Below are positions 27,661-39,965 of a stretch of 64,000 bases of DNA, piece after piece. Below the pieces are notes generated by a model. The model saw nothing but the letters and a program-made list of their open reading frames with translations. It had not been told where the DNA came from and made no database searches. Position 1 is the stretch's first letter; each line of letters starts with the position of its first letter. The stretch spans positions 820,501-884,500 of the forward strand of contig SMMW01000518.1 in NCBI GenBank assembly GCA_004794655.1, written 5' to 3'. Origin of the DNA: Marisa cornuarietis (taxonomy: Eukaryota > Mollusca > Gastropoda > Architaenioglossa > Ampullariidae). The position numbers were made by a program, and so were the translations under genes.

Positions 27661-27960
27661 GACTATGAGCATTGTGATATGGACATAGTGTTTGAATATT
27701 GAGAGGAACTGCTATTAGATATGAGTGAGAATTGTAGGGAAGAGAGAAAATGGGAAAGTGAGAGTTTGTATTTGTGATTGAAGATATGATACTGATGTGA
27801 AAATAATAACAAACGATGGTGGTGGATGATGAGAGCAATTCTTAGAAATGAATGAGGGAAAAAACAGATGGAAGGAGAAGGAAATGAGAGTGAAACTGAT
27901 GTGATAAAAATTGGTGATGGTGGTTGAGGAAGTTTGGAGAAAAATATTTGCAAGGATAGA
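27661..27960 (+). repeat. Cytosine-depleted purine-rich tract
   Basis: I count 13 C in these 300 bases; the strand is almost entirely A, G and T with GATG, GAGA and GGTGGTTG patterns. It is likely a decayed compound microsatellite. The minus-strand open frames read through it are compositional artefacts. Confidence 0.6.
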
Positions 27961-28689
27961 GAGGGAGAGAATGTTTACGAATACTTGATATGGGTTTGTT
28001 AATGTGTAGCTTTTATTATATTCTTAATATAAAAAGAATAATCGTGAATCTTGATTCTGGTGTTGGCTGAGAGAACAAGGCTAGATTATTAGTTTTTAAC
28101 TGGCAATAACCACGCCTCGGATAAACTTCATCGGCTAGAGGTATCGCCAAAGATTTGAATGGCCAGTTCGCGTGTTCAAAGAGTGGTTTTTGTTGTTATT
28201 GCTAATCAGTGGCGAGACCAGAAAAGGAGATACCGACTCACGCCATTCCCCCCTCCAGCCACCAACCCTGTCAAGGTCCTTGGCAACAAGTGTTTTGGCG
28301 AGGGTAGCGTCACTAGCCACGCTTGAGTACGTGATCAACGACCCGCTGATAAGTTGTGTGTATTTCTGGGGAGTGTTTTGCCTCTAGGTACTCACTACAC
28401 CTTGGATTATCTCACGCTACGGTTTTTATTTCAAGAAAGCTTGACTTTTTCTTGAAAGCTTTTTGACTCTTTTGACCATCCGAACAATTATTAATGCCTG
28501 TGGTTTGCTTCGTCAGTAAAGGCACTGTTGATTGTCCGTGCTTCGTGTGTGTGTGTGTGTGCTCGTGTGTGTGGGCGTGAACGCTAGAAGCTATATATAT
28601 ATATTGGTGGTGCTCTTTGCTTTCACCTTTGCAGTAAACGAGCATCGCAGCACTTGTTGATTCCCTTATCGTTGGCATTCTTTCTATCG

Positions 28690-29545
28690 TTAGAATTTTG
28701 TTTCTTCTTCTACTACTACTTCCTTTTCGCCCCCAGTGGAGCATAGGGCCGCAACTACACCACTCCAGTGGACCCGGTTCTGGACTTACCTCCCCGGTTG
28801 GGTCCATGTCGATCATTCCAGCTGCCTCCGCCTCGCCATGACCGATCTTGCGCCTCCCCTATGGGTTCCAGTCCAGAGCTTGTCGTGTTAGATTTTCGGC
28901 CTGCTTTCGAAGGGTGTGACCGATCCACCCCCACTTTCATTTCTTGTTGTCTTGGCTGGCAGGTATTTGGTTGGCTCTCTCCCACAGGTCTGTATTAGAG
29001 ATCTTCTCGGGCCATCTGATGCTGAGGATGTGGCGCAGACATCTGTTGATGGATGTTTGAATCTTGTTGGTGATGATCTTTGTCACACGCCATGTCTCAG
29101 ACCCATATCGAAGGACAGATTTTACTTTTGTATGGAAGATGCAGATCTTGGTGTGCTGAGATAATGCCTTGGTGTTCCAGATGGGTTGCAGGATGTGGAA
29201 TGCTTGCCTGGGTTTATTTATTCGGCTTCGTACATCTTCATCTGCACCTCCATCCTTGTTGTTGCTTGTGGGACAACAGGCTGATCCACGCAAAGTCGAG
29301 ATCCTCAAGTTGCATGACAAAGGTCCATTGAATGCCTGTGTTGCTGTTAGAGGTTGTTCTTCTCATGATCCAGTCTATGACGATCAGGAAGATTGTCGGC
29401 GAGAGCATACTAGCTTGCCTTACTCTAGTCCTCACTGCGAAGGGGTCCGTCAGCTTCCCATTGTGGATCACCTGGCATGTCGAGTCCTCATACAGCTGCT
29501 GGATGATGGCAGTGAACTTTGGTGGAAATCTGTAGAATATGCACA
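28690..29545 (-). mobile_element. RTE-like retrotransposon remnant with catalytic core lost
   Basis: On the minus strand the segment starts with PPKFTAIIQQLYEDSTCQVI, then RTRVRQASMLSPTIFLIVID (RT motif B) and QLEDLDFAWISLLSHKQQQ, where an A-D-D should stand after DF. A second frame resumes at GGADEDVRSRINKPRQAFHI, then VKSVLRYGSETWRVTKI and NRCLRHILSIRWPEKISNTD. A third frame carries the RKSNTTSSGLEPIGEAQDRS-like tail and ends near 28697 after VVAALCSTGGEKE. Roughly 60 residues expected between SHKQQQ and GGADED are missing. It is 5'-truncated at about 29545. The long plus-strand open frames here are antisense shadows. Confidence 0.75.
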
Positions 29546-32500
29546 TTTACTTAAATATTTTCTATGGGTTTAAGTTATATAATGACCCATTTTAACGTTA
29601 CATATATTTACCCAATAAAATATTCCGTAGATATCGGTTTTTCTGTTGCTAACTAGATTGTGCCATCAACATAAAAACAGGTGACCTGTATTGCGTTTTC
29701 CGATATTTTTCTGCATTAGCACTGCGCAAATGAGCACAAAAATATTTTTGTACCGGACAGGTGTCTATTTATAGTTACACACACACAGAATCGCTCTTGT
29801 TGACTTCATAAGTGTCATTAACCTTAGGCTGTGCTTGTATTGGGATAAGCATTCCAGGTATGTGTATGCATAAACTTAACTGTTGTTTACGAATAAAGGG
29901 GAAAAACAAGTCAGGTCAACATTTAACCAGGAGAGAGAGAGAGAGAAGTCATTGTAAGTCAGTAGAATGTATGCCAATAACAAGCTACTCGATCCCATGA
30001 TTAGGTCTACGGTTAATCCCCATGCATTCCTGTCAGTGCATGGCCTGACTTATTTCTGCATCCTCTTCGTTGTCTCTTTTTCTTCCTCAAAGCTGTTCTC
30101 TTCTCAGCTTCTGGCCCTTTACTGTTCCACTCTCCCATATTTAATTACCTCCCCAGGTGCTGCTGCACTGATCTCTCGTTTAGCCGCAGCTTCACCCGCA
30201 CATCCCATTCCGTTTCGTTTTTGACATCGTGAAGTTATGAGGTCCACGGGGAGTTAGCTTGAGGAAATGTCAGATTGTGATGCCACGCGAGATGTCTACT
30301 GTCGTGGTTAATCAACTGAAATGACGTGACTGTCAGATCCTGGCAGCGGGCTTTGTCAGGGTTCAAACCTCGGTCAAAGGATGTAATGACCTAAGGTGAC
30401 ATATACGACTGTAAAACTCTTGGCAGCGTCGAAATACCAGGTTCAAACCTCGGCCACAGGGTGCAACATAATGACCTAATAATCTTTACGCCATATCAAA
30501 ACATTTTATGTTTAGACTCTCTCTCTCAGTCACATTCAAAATACAGTCCTGTTAAATGGCATGCCAAACATAAGGTTTGGGAAGTTCTGGCAAAGCCAGT
30601 TTTCAGCTCTGCGTTACTTAAAACAAAAACAAAATATAAAGAAATCCGAATACAGGCACTGGTTCGGGTTTAAAATAAGTCGAGTCTGCGGACATTCGAA
30701 AAAAAAAGTGTGGTAAATAAACATTTTCGGGTACTAGCTGTAGCTAAAAGTAAAAGCTAACAATTGAGGAAAAGCAGGAAATTGTACAACGCGACCTCAC
30801 CATCACAATGTTCCGTTATTGCTACGTTAAAGTGAGGATTTCTATTTGTCAAGATGTATATGCGTCAGTTGGCTGCACATAGCCATCATTTCAAACACGT
30901 TACTCAACTGTTTGCACCAGAAAAAGAAGGGAAACGATCGCATAGCACAGCGTCGAATCCAACTATGCTTGCCCCCTAACCCCACTACCCCCCCTTATGT
31001 AATACACCTACGTCACCGGTAATATTCACAGTCTGGAAGTGTAATTATCAAGCTGTGTATGGGAAGCTTACAAGTAAAACTGTGCGAACACCTCTCGGCA
31101 CCGCTGAATCCCGTGGACTCCTCAGACTCTGCCATCGCCGCCACCATTACGGTATTGCCTACCTCCTCCAACACCACCGCCACCACCCTCCACCACTATG
31201 GCGACGTTGAAGAGAGAAGTCGTCGGTCACAGCGGACTTTGTTGTTCTGCAGCCTGGGGCGGGGGGGGGGGTAGATGCGAGAGTCAGCGCGGGTAGAGAG
31301 CTTCAGGTCGTTGCCCTTGCACTCCGTGCTTGCCGGCTCGCTCACTTTTCTACTCTACGAGTTCTTTTCTAGAAGAAAATAAATTAGTCTCCACGTGGTG
31401 TCTTTACGGCTTGCGGGACGGTGTTTACGATTCGGGATGTCATTGACGGGTCAAGCTGACCCGAGGGGCATTAGCCTTGCAGATAAGATCTACTCCTGTC
31501 ACTTTATTTGTGTTTTTGCGGTTTGAGGTCGAAGAAATGGGTGGGTACGTGTCCCAGACGGGGCCCGTGCGCATCGGTTTGGGGAGATGGTAGGTGGTGG
31601 AGGGAGGAGGTAGGGTAGTGTTGCGGAGCTAACAATGGCGCACTTGATGGTTGTTTGATAGTTTTACACTGTCAGCAACTCAGGCTATATCGCGGCGAAA
31701 GAGCGATACAGTACATCGAAAGGGTAAAAACCTGGGCCCTCAGATGATACAATAAACCAACAACAGGTAAAAACGGAGAGTATAAAAAGGTAAGTAATGT
31801 GTCCCCCCCACCAAAAAAAGGCGTGTCACGCGAGAGACTCTGACGGCGAAAAGTCGGTGACTTGATTTATAGGTCGTCACTGACCGACCGTGAACTCGTC
31901 AGTGAAAAGGACTGGCTTGATCGACGCTTCTTATCATCTTATGTCGCATTGGTTGCCCGAGCGGTCTTTGCTGGTACACGAATCCTATTTTTGTTTTTTA
32001 TTGTAGGAAAAAAAAACCCAAAAACTTAACCCTCCTCATATCAAAGCCGTAAAATGTGAGAAGAACGCCGAGTTAGGATGCAGGAGCCTTTGTAGTTCCT
32101 GAGCGATATATAACTGTGAGCGTCCGAACCGCTCACCCATTGAAATGGACGACGGCCACGCTCCAGAGTACCTGCCTTTTCTCTCTCCTGTCCGGTTGAC
32201 GATGACAAGAAATCGATTTTTCCTATGCACTCGTTTACCTTGGTGCAATCAGATGAGAGCGCGTGCATAAGGTGCATTGGCTCCTTCCGTCCCCTTCTCA
32301 TCGAAACTTCCTGATCGATACCTGGCCATGTACGTGCTGACGCCAAAGGAGTAAACGCATTAGATCACATCTGCGCGGGACATAAAACAAATACATAACA
32401 CGTGATCTCAGTGCAAGGTCCGTGCTACAGAGCTTTCTGATAAATTTGATCAGTTGGCGTGAGAAAAAGCTGCCTACTTCCTGCGTGTTGAAAAAACTCG

Positions 32501-34481
32501 ACCTGCGAACCTGGGCTGTCTTTTTTTGTCTGTACGCTGAGCTGTCCTTCCTCTCGACCCCACTCCGCTCCTCTACCACCGTACACCTCTGCTGTCCCCA
32601 AATGCAAAGTCGTGATTATGACCTTTCATTTCACTTCAACGACGTGTAACTTCAGGCGGGGTTAATATGTCGCCGGCTAGTTTGGGTCCCGTAAAGGATG
32701 ATAACCCGTGAGTCAAAAAGCAGAACACCGCCCTTCCCTCCCCCTAGAAAAAATGCTGCACTATCGCCGTGTTAGTACTCGAGCAGGTGGATGTCTGAGT
32801 GTCATATGTTATTTTGCAGGTTACAAGTATAACCTCCACCCCCCACCCCCGCGCGCGCGCACACACACACACACACAGATGAGCAGAGAAAGAGAAGCAT
32901 GTACGTTGATAGTGCTTTATTCCCTCCACCCTGCACCCCCTTTCACTCACATACTTGGTCACGCGAGCGGCGCATCGAGAGACAGACGACAACACAGCGG
33001 GTGACGTGCTACCCAAATATTTTAGTATAAATATCAGGAAAAAATCGGTTCTTGCACCTGTTACCGAAAGGCGATTGGTCCTGCTTGGAAAAGCAATAAA
33101 AGCACCCCGAGTACGAGATAAGTACCATTTTGCCGCAAGTGTTTTGATCCCGCTGGAAACGTCACTCAACCCCCTCTTTCCCTACCCCAGGGAGTTATGT
33201 GCTAGGTTTTAGTAGGCTAGGTAGGTGAGAATAGAAATAGTCCAAAGTGTAAATAAGGTAAATAAGATCTATGTCTTTCAACTTATTTATTTGTGTGAGC
33301 GTATCAGTCCGCATGAATACTACCGTGATAAACGTGTCCTCGTCGTGTGAATGAGATGAACGTGTACAATCACTAGAGCGAAAGAAATTGTGTCGTCCGT
33401 AATTGTGACACAGCAGAACACGCACATGAAGATCCGTGGAGTTGAATAATGCACCGGAGAAAACACACTTTTGTTTCGGAAAAAGCATGCAGGGTCATTT
33501 GTGGATTCTAAGGTCGGCTTAGTGCGGATGTGTAGTAGATGGGAAAAAGAACACAGCACGAGGTATAACTTTAGATAACACACCCGACGAACGAGAGCTA
33601 GAATTTTAACAGAAAATTCTCCTTGGGAACTTCCGTCCTTTTCCCTGAAACCCTAAAGAGGAAGGGACTGATTTGGCGCTAGGGCCGCAGTGTAATTAGC
33701 CCGAGTGAGGAAGCAGATTCGTTTTCCAGTGTCTTCAGTCCGGCTACAAGTGGAATGATTGTCCCCTACTCCCTTCTTGTTACTTGGATCTAAAGGTTTT
33801 AAAGTCACTAGTGAAATTTCATCGACTATACATAATGGCGAGCCGGCAGCATCCCGGCGGGTTGTGTGATGAATACCAATGTTTCATTTATATACTAAGG
33901 GGCCTTGTTACGGAGAATGTGAGTGTTAGTGTGCTGTGCGTGTCAGCTGAAGAATGTTACCCCGCTTAAAACCGATTTGAAGAGGGGAAGTAGGTGGAGT
34001 TGGTGTTTTTGCGCCGTTCCATACATTGAAGCCATGGACGTGTATACAAGTCCGTGATGAAGCTGTATCACGCCCAAGCAGCTGACGCCTTAGACTGGGC
34101 GAAACGGACGATTTCCACGACCCCCCCCCCTCTTTTCTTCACGATTTCTATCACAGAAAGCCAGCCTTATATCGACGATGTTCACGGTCAGCTCTGTAAA
34201 CTAGTGCTGCATGAGAGAGAGAGAGAAACATCGTGCCCGTGACGAGATATGAGCTCAAGACAGCCGATCATCGTTGAATCACTCATCTGTTGTGACACCG
34301 GACCACGCCTTAATCTATGCTTTGCTTACTGTGAAAGATCATCATCAGGTAAGAGTTTACGTGGGTCGCGCATAGGTAACAGCTGAAAGTCACACCTTGT
34401 AAATTATTCATTATTTTCCCTAACGTCTTCCTCCTCAAAAGCCGTTGCCACGTCTGGAATTCCGATAATTAAAGACAATGA
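29546..34481. other. No supported gene
   Basis: Contains the tandem pair at 30.34-30.48 kb, a G-run near 31259-31271 and a GCGC/AC run at 32850-32877. Frames of 100-141 codons near 32.0-33.2 kb overlap each other on both strands and lack domains. Confidence 0.45.
30339..30480 (+). repeat. Imperfect tandem pair with box B-like core
   Basis: Two units of about 60 bp, 80 bp apart, share TGGCAGCG, GGTTCAAACCTCGG and AATGACCTAA. The GGTTCAAACC core resembles a tRNA B box, so these may be SINE debris. Confidence 0.4.
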
Positions 34482-36779
34482 TTAGGACACAGATGGCCAG
34501 TATCATCTACATGCAGTCCAGCTCACTGCGACAATACACAACAGCGTTTGGCAAAAGGAAAACCGAAAAGAAATTTAACGAAAGACATCTTTCTCCTGCT
34601 TTCTCCTGCTCCTGCTGTGCGTACCCAAGTTCACCCCAGGAAACATGCGCCATGGTATCCCAAAATTCGTGTTGAGCTGCGGAGAGCTAAGGCGGAGCGG
34701 CGACGAGCTGAGAGGTTGTGGCGTAGGTCTGGGCTGACCGTCCACAAGCAGATGCTAAATGCTGCCAAGCGTTCAGTCATTCACCTTGTTCACTCAGCCA
34801 AAACTGCATTCATTCGTGCTCACATCGGCACTTGCTCGTCGAGTCGAAGCCTGTTTAAGGCCTGCAACCATCTGCTGGGCCGCACTAACAGGCCGCAACT
34901 GCCTGCAGTCATTGCACCTGCTTCACTCCCTGAGGCCTTCAGCAAGTTTTTTGTCCGGAAGATTCTTGACATTCGGCTTAAACTTGATCAGCTGCCTGTG
35001 CACAATCCCGCTAGCCACATTGACCATCTGGCAAGGCCACAGTGCTCTTTTTCTTCCTTTCAGCCGATCTCGGAAAGCGAGCTTAAGACCATGATACTCC
35101 AGTCAAAACCCACAACCTGTCCACTGGACCCAGTTCCCACCCCTCTACTGGTAGACTGTCTTGACGTCCTACTTCCTGCCCTAACAGAAATTGTAAACGA
35201 CAGCTTGACTTCTGGCATTTTCCCTTCCACCTTTAAAACAGCCTTAGTGAAGCCGCTGTTAAAAAAGCCTACCCTCGACATCAATGTATTAGACAATTAC
35301 CGTCCAGTCTCAAACTTACCATTTCTGTCTAAAATCCTTGAGAAAATAGTTCTCAAGCAACTTCTATCCCATCTGAACTCTGAGAACTTGATTTCTCCAT
35401 CACAGTCTGCTTATCGCCCTTTTCACAGCACTGAGACTGCTCTGCTAAAAGTGACAAACGACATTTTGTCTGCTCTGGATAGAGGTGACATCTCATTTCT
35501 CACCATGTTAGACCTGTCTGCTGCCTTTGATACCATAGATCACACTACACTCATTCACAGACTCAGTACTCTCTATGGCATCTCAGGCTCCCCACTCAGC
35601 TGGTTTCAGTCATATCTCTCAGATAGGACTCAGTCAGTTATAGTGGATGGCTGCGTGTCTGCACCTGTGTCTATTCACTCAGGGGTCCCACAAGGCTCAG
35701 TACTTGGTTCCATCCTCTTCATCTTATACTTGAAGCCACTTACCACTCTAATTCAATCCCATCAATCCTATGCTGATGACACACAGCTATATACCAGTTG
35801 TTCTCCTTCTCAGGTTCACACTACTATCCAGAGCATCCAAGATTGTATCTCGGATATTAGGCTATGGATGACCCACAACAAGTTAAAGCTGAATGACGGA
35901 AAAACAGAAGCTTTACTTTTTTCAAAGAGGAGAGCCAGAGTTCACCCTTCATTGCCTGTTTCTGTTCGGGTAGGCAATGCCGATGTTCCTTTTGTAACTT
36001 CGGCACGTAATTTAGGTTACATAATGTCTGCTGACATGTCTCTTGATAAACATGTCTCTCACATTTGTCGATCTGCATACTATGAGCTCCGGAAGATCAG
36101 CTCCATTCGCCATACTCTGTCCGTCTCAATCACCAAAATTCTTATCTGCTCATTTATTCTGTCTAAATTAGACTACTGCAACTCTCTTCTTGCTGGCTGT
36201 CCTCAATACCTCCTTGATAAGCTTCAGAAGGTCCAGAACTCAGCTGCTCGTCTCGTTTTCCGGACTCGCAAACATGATCATGTCTCATCACTTCTTCGCT
36301 CTCTTCATTGGCTGCCAGTTAAAGCTAGAATCGACTACAAGCTCTCAACTTTCTGCTATGGTTTCTTCGCAGGTCACTCCCCCAGCTACTTTAATGAAAT
36401 CTTGTCTGTAAAAACTCCTGCCCGAAACCTTCGCTCCTCATCTGACTCCCGCATTTTATCCCTCCCTCTCACAAAGACAGTCACATATGGACAACGGATG
36501 TTCTCCCTTTGTGCTGCTCAGCAGTGGAGCTCTCTACCACATCACATTCGCCACTCAGCCTCTAAGGCTGCTTTCAAACGCTCTCTTAAAACATATCTTT
36601 TTACAAAATACTATTCCTGACTTGTACCCCATCTCTATGTTGTCCAGTGTCACTATGTGTACCTCACTGTCTACTGGTTGTTATGTTTTTGTTCTATCAA
36701 ATTGTACTGCGCAGAGAGTGCGATCTATCCTATTCGTGATTCTGCGCATTATAAACACATTATTATTATTATTATTATC
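34482..36779 (+). mobile_element. L2-like non-LTR retrotransposon, 5'-truncated, with open reverse transcriptase frame
   Basis: A single open frame runs from just after a stop at 34479 to TGA at 36618-36620 (about 712 codons), with no internal stop. The frame has no plausible initiator near its left end (the first in-frame ATG is near 34753), so it is a truncated ORF2. Visible reverse transcriptase features are NYRPVSNLPFLSKILEKIVL, motif A LDLSAAFDTIDH at 35508-35543, motif B SGVPQGSVLGSILF and motif C SYADDTQL with YADD at 35769-35780. The C-terminal KLDYCNSLLAG and LHWLPVKARIDYK blocks are typical of L2/CR1-group elements. The endonuclease domain normally preceding the RT is absent. The 3' end has GCATTATAAACAC followed by an (ATT)n tail at 36759-36778. 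Intact catalytic residues suggest a recent insertion, but it cannot be autonomous as it stands. Confidence 0.88.
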
Positions 36780-37131
36780 TTCTGCATTTCGTGGTTTTTC
36801 TTTTACGTGTCAGATGCTTCGCACAAAACCAAAACCAGCGAAGAGTCGAACGTGGAAACGCACAGCATGAAAACTGCTTTTCACGACCGCTGTGTATCAG
36901 TGTATGATAGCAGACAGTTTAGTTATCCTTAATCGCGTTTACGAAGATGTCATAGAACAAGATTAGCACGCTACCTTCAACTTTTTTGTTATGTTTCCTT
37001 CAGCATCTCGTCTAACTAATTTCCTATCTCTGTTTGTGTGTTTGGGAGGGGGGGGGAAGTAGGGAGATGGGAGACAGACAATTCAATAATCCTTATAATA
37101 AACAGACAAACCAAGAATTTTGTAGGTTTAA

Positions 37132-37132
37132 A

Positions 37133-37190
<58 letters not shown>
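37132..37190 (+). repeat. (GAT)n microsatellite
   Basis: Perfect trinucleotide run; it generates poly-Met, poly-His and poly-Ile frames that are not genes. Confidence 0.95.
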
Positions 37191-37900
37191 TCCATTTGTA
37201 ATGCGCAGGTATCCATTCAGAATAATGCTCATTGCGCAGCAAAAACAAAATAAATGAAAACAAATAATAATGTAATATGAAGATGTAAAAATGTAGGCGA
37301 TTGTCGGATGGTTTGTTAACAAACGGCTGGAAAATTCTCCTATAAAGGAACGAAGCCGTTCTCTTACACAGTCACATTTGTTTATATATATATATATATA
37401 ATGTTAAAGATAGGTAAATCTTTCTTCGTCTCAGGTCAGTAGACTGCAAGCGTACAATGATAAACTGATAATGGCAGCGAGCGATGGAATTGAATTGGAT
37501 ATATAACATGAATGGGATAACAACTTCTACACATAATTGAAATGAAATTCTTTTGTTTTTTCCTGTTTGTTTCCTCTCTAGTTATATAATGAATTGTATC
37601 GCTATAAAATGCATTTAATAGCTAGAGAAAGAAAAATATTAAAATGTCCCTCTTGACACCCCCGTTATACACAGCTGTACCGTACCAGGCGAGTTTACAT
37701 AGTCCTTTATAAGGGGCCTCTGTGTTCTGGTGAACTGTGACTTTTCATACCAGAAAGAATCGAGATTTAGATTTTCATACAACAGAAGAAAAATAGAGCA
37801 ATTTAAATTTTATTCCTTCTGTATTTGTCGTTTTCTCTGGCCAAAATGAACACGAAACAAAACAAAAACTGGTTACTAAGACTCTAAAGAAGCTAGAGCT

Positions 37901-38170
37901 CAGGGGCCAGTTGCACAACACATTTCTAACTTTAAACACTTTTAGGCCTTAACTCTATTTAGATCATTAGTTTAAAGTGCACACCATAAGTTTAGAATTT
38001 TTAAAACTAAAACTGCTTTATGTATGATACAGTTGTTTTAGTCTGACTTTCCGTCCTGTCAGTACAATTTTTTGTATGTTTTACTGCAATGCATCAAAAT
38101 GGCTAAGAAGAGATTTTGCCTCTTTAGAACAGTTTTAAGGTTTAGAAACGTGTTGTGCAACTGGCCCCAG
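37901..38170. mobile_element. 270-bp MITE with 27-bp inverted repeats
   Basis: The left end GGGGCCAGTTGCACAACACA and the complement of the right end GGGGCCAGTTGCACAACACG are identical except for the last base shown, and both continue TTTCTAA. A CAG trinucleotide flanks both sides (37901-37903 and 38168-38170) and may be a 3-bp target duplication, as for PIF/Harbinger-type elements. The interior is AT-rich and has no coding content. Confidence 0.7.
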
Positions 38171-38676
38171 AAGCATTATTTGGCGCTGCAGTCTAAGGGA
38201 AATAACTCCCATAAGATTATTAGCATTGAAGCTCTCTTTGGTCTCCCTTTCTTGCATTTCTCCCAGCACAACGCGAATAAACAGTTAAGCATAATGAAAA
38301 TCGTTTAGAAAGCGTTGAGTCAAAGCATAGTATTTTATTATCTGAAAGTTTATAATTATAAACGCCATTTTTGGTAAGGCTACTGAGCTGGGATGGGAAA
38401 ATGAACGGCAGGTGCCCACCACGTAGCATCGCCGAAAGGTAATTTCTGTTCAGTCTTCAAAAAGACATTGACAGATAAAGGTTCAAATGACCTGCACTTT
38501 AAGTAGAGCATAACTTTGCACCAAAGAGAGTCAACAAGAAAGGCCACTGTTACATGAGAGCTTGAAGTCAGGCGGCGGCCATTGTGCGAAGGACCACTCC
38601 CCATCTGGTGAAGTAAACGTCCTTGACCGCTCGGGTGTGCCGCGCCTTTGTTCTGAACATCCTGCAAGGGTGGGGA

Positions 38677-39275
38677 CAGGGCCGCCGAGAGCCAGCACGG
38701 GCCCCGGGGCAGACGACCTCTCCAGACGGACAGAGTCGTTCAGGAAATAGCGAGCAGATTTGAACAGCTTAATGAAGTTGCAGAAAAGTATGAATTTTTC
38801 TCTCCTTCGCAACAGTCGGACACCATATTCGAGATCGATCTCCAGCATGCATCTGATGACATTCACAAGGCTCGGTTCATTCTTGAGCGGAAGCGACTTC
38901 AAAAGTTTGTTGAGGCTTCTTTAGAAAAGGCAGCCCTCGAAGAACAAGGTTCTTTCGAACTTTTGAATTTTATTTACCAGCACAAATTAAGTGATTCCGT
39001 TCCAAAAATTGCCACCATGCTCGCATTTTCCTAACTATTGGAGTCAGCGTTGCTACTTGCGAAAGAAGCTTCTCCAAGTTGAAGCTGATCAAGATTTATC
39101 TTCAATCCTCAATGAGTATTAAAACATTCATGATTTTGTGCTTGTAGTATAACTTAATGGTCAACATTATAATGGCAAAATAACATTTTTGATTTCAAAA
39201 ATGTTTATTATTATTCTTTTGGGGGCATCAACGGCAGGTCCGCACCAGGCAGCGAATACCCTAACTACGGCACTG
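38677..39275 (+). mobile_element. hAT transposon remnant with C-terminal dimerisation domain
   Basis: The plus-strand translation from about 38710 reads RVVQEIASRFEQLNEVAEKY, EFFSPSQQSDTIFEIDLQ, and later FELLNFIYQHKLSDSVPKIA. A frameshift near 39015 is followed by ARIFLTIGVSVATCERSFSK and LKLIKIYLQSSMS. ERSFSKLK is the hallmark of the hAT dimerisation domain of the ZMYM/TTF-zinc-finger type. The left end CAGGGCCGCCGAGAG and right end CGGCACTG give hAT-like CAGGGCCG/CAGTGCCG termini. I could not find a convincing 8-bp target duplication. The catalytic N-terminal two-thirds is deleted. Confidence 0.7.
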
Positions 39276-39437
39276 CGCCTAGTGGCAGAGCATAGTTTTC
39301 ATGCTCCTAATTTCAAAAAGGTGGATTGTGGTTACTCAGAGGACAGTAGTGCCAGGCAGGCTGGGATTACACACGTTCCCAAAGTGTTCACACTCTGTGA
39401 CGAAATGACAGCTTGACCAAATACAGCTGGCTCATTC

Positions 39438-39965
39438 TTAAATAGATAATTTTATATGGTCAGCGAATGATGTTATAAATATCAAAATGTCCAGTGGAAG
39501 GAAAAAGGTTCCCCACCCTTGGTGTACATACACACCACCGACCCACCGACCCGACCGACCGAGAATAAACGCTAACGCTAACGAACGATTGCGCTGGTCT
39601 TTTGCTACTAGTTGTCGGGGTAACCGCTGGATAAACGCAGCTGCTGACATGGCTCTCCACTTCGGACTGTCTTGAGAGGTGGCGAACAGATCTGCATGGA
39701 ACTGAGCAGCCTACTCTTTCACGGTTGCCAACCAGTTCTTCCTTTGTCCACCTCGGCGCCGATCCTTCTCCGTGGCTTGGATGGACCGGGTGTCTGTCAG
39801 ATTGTTGGTAAGGATTTTGCAGTTCGCTCCTCTACATCTAATTTTCGCATCACATTCCACAGCCCTACGTGCCAGACTCTGTCAAAAGCCTTTTAAAAGT
39901 CGATGAAGCTCCAGCTTAACAACGCAGTTTTTGACATCAGTGTAAGCAGCATATACGCTTTCCAT
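39438..39965 (-). mobile_element. RTE-like remnant joining RT motif A to the C-terminal tail
   Basis: On the minus strand near 39905 the translation gives FIDF, a stop, then KAFDRVWHVGLWNVMRKLDV and EE, which is RT motif A and flank. Within about 60 bases this passes to RRRGGQRKNWLATVKE, then SPKWRAMSAAAFIQRLPRQL, the C-terminal tail of the family seen at 4.1-4.5 kb. Motifs B and C and the whole thumb are missing, so a large internal deletion or a chimeric copy is implied. Confidence 0.65.

Larger units (their letters stand above)
24415..28689. other. No supported gene
   Basis: Contains two GT runs, the possible hAT end at 26.55 kb and the cytosine-depleted tract at 27.7 kb. The ATG-started frame at 27037-27264 (75 codons) is unrecognised. 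Confidence 0.45.

Noticed and set aside
29169..29573. 134-codon plus-strand frame
   Set aside because: Antisense shadow of the RTE-like reverse transcriptase remnant on the minus strand.
32744..33169. 141-codon minus-strand frame
   Set aside because: Runs through a GT/GCGC repeat and is mirrored by plus-strand frames; no domain.
37038..37253. Frames with poly-Met, poly-His and poly-Ile
   Set aside because: Products of the (GAT)n microsatellite on different frames and strands.
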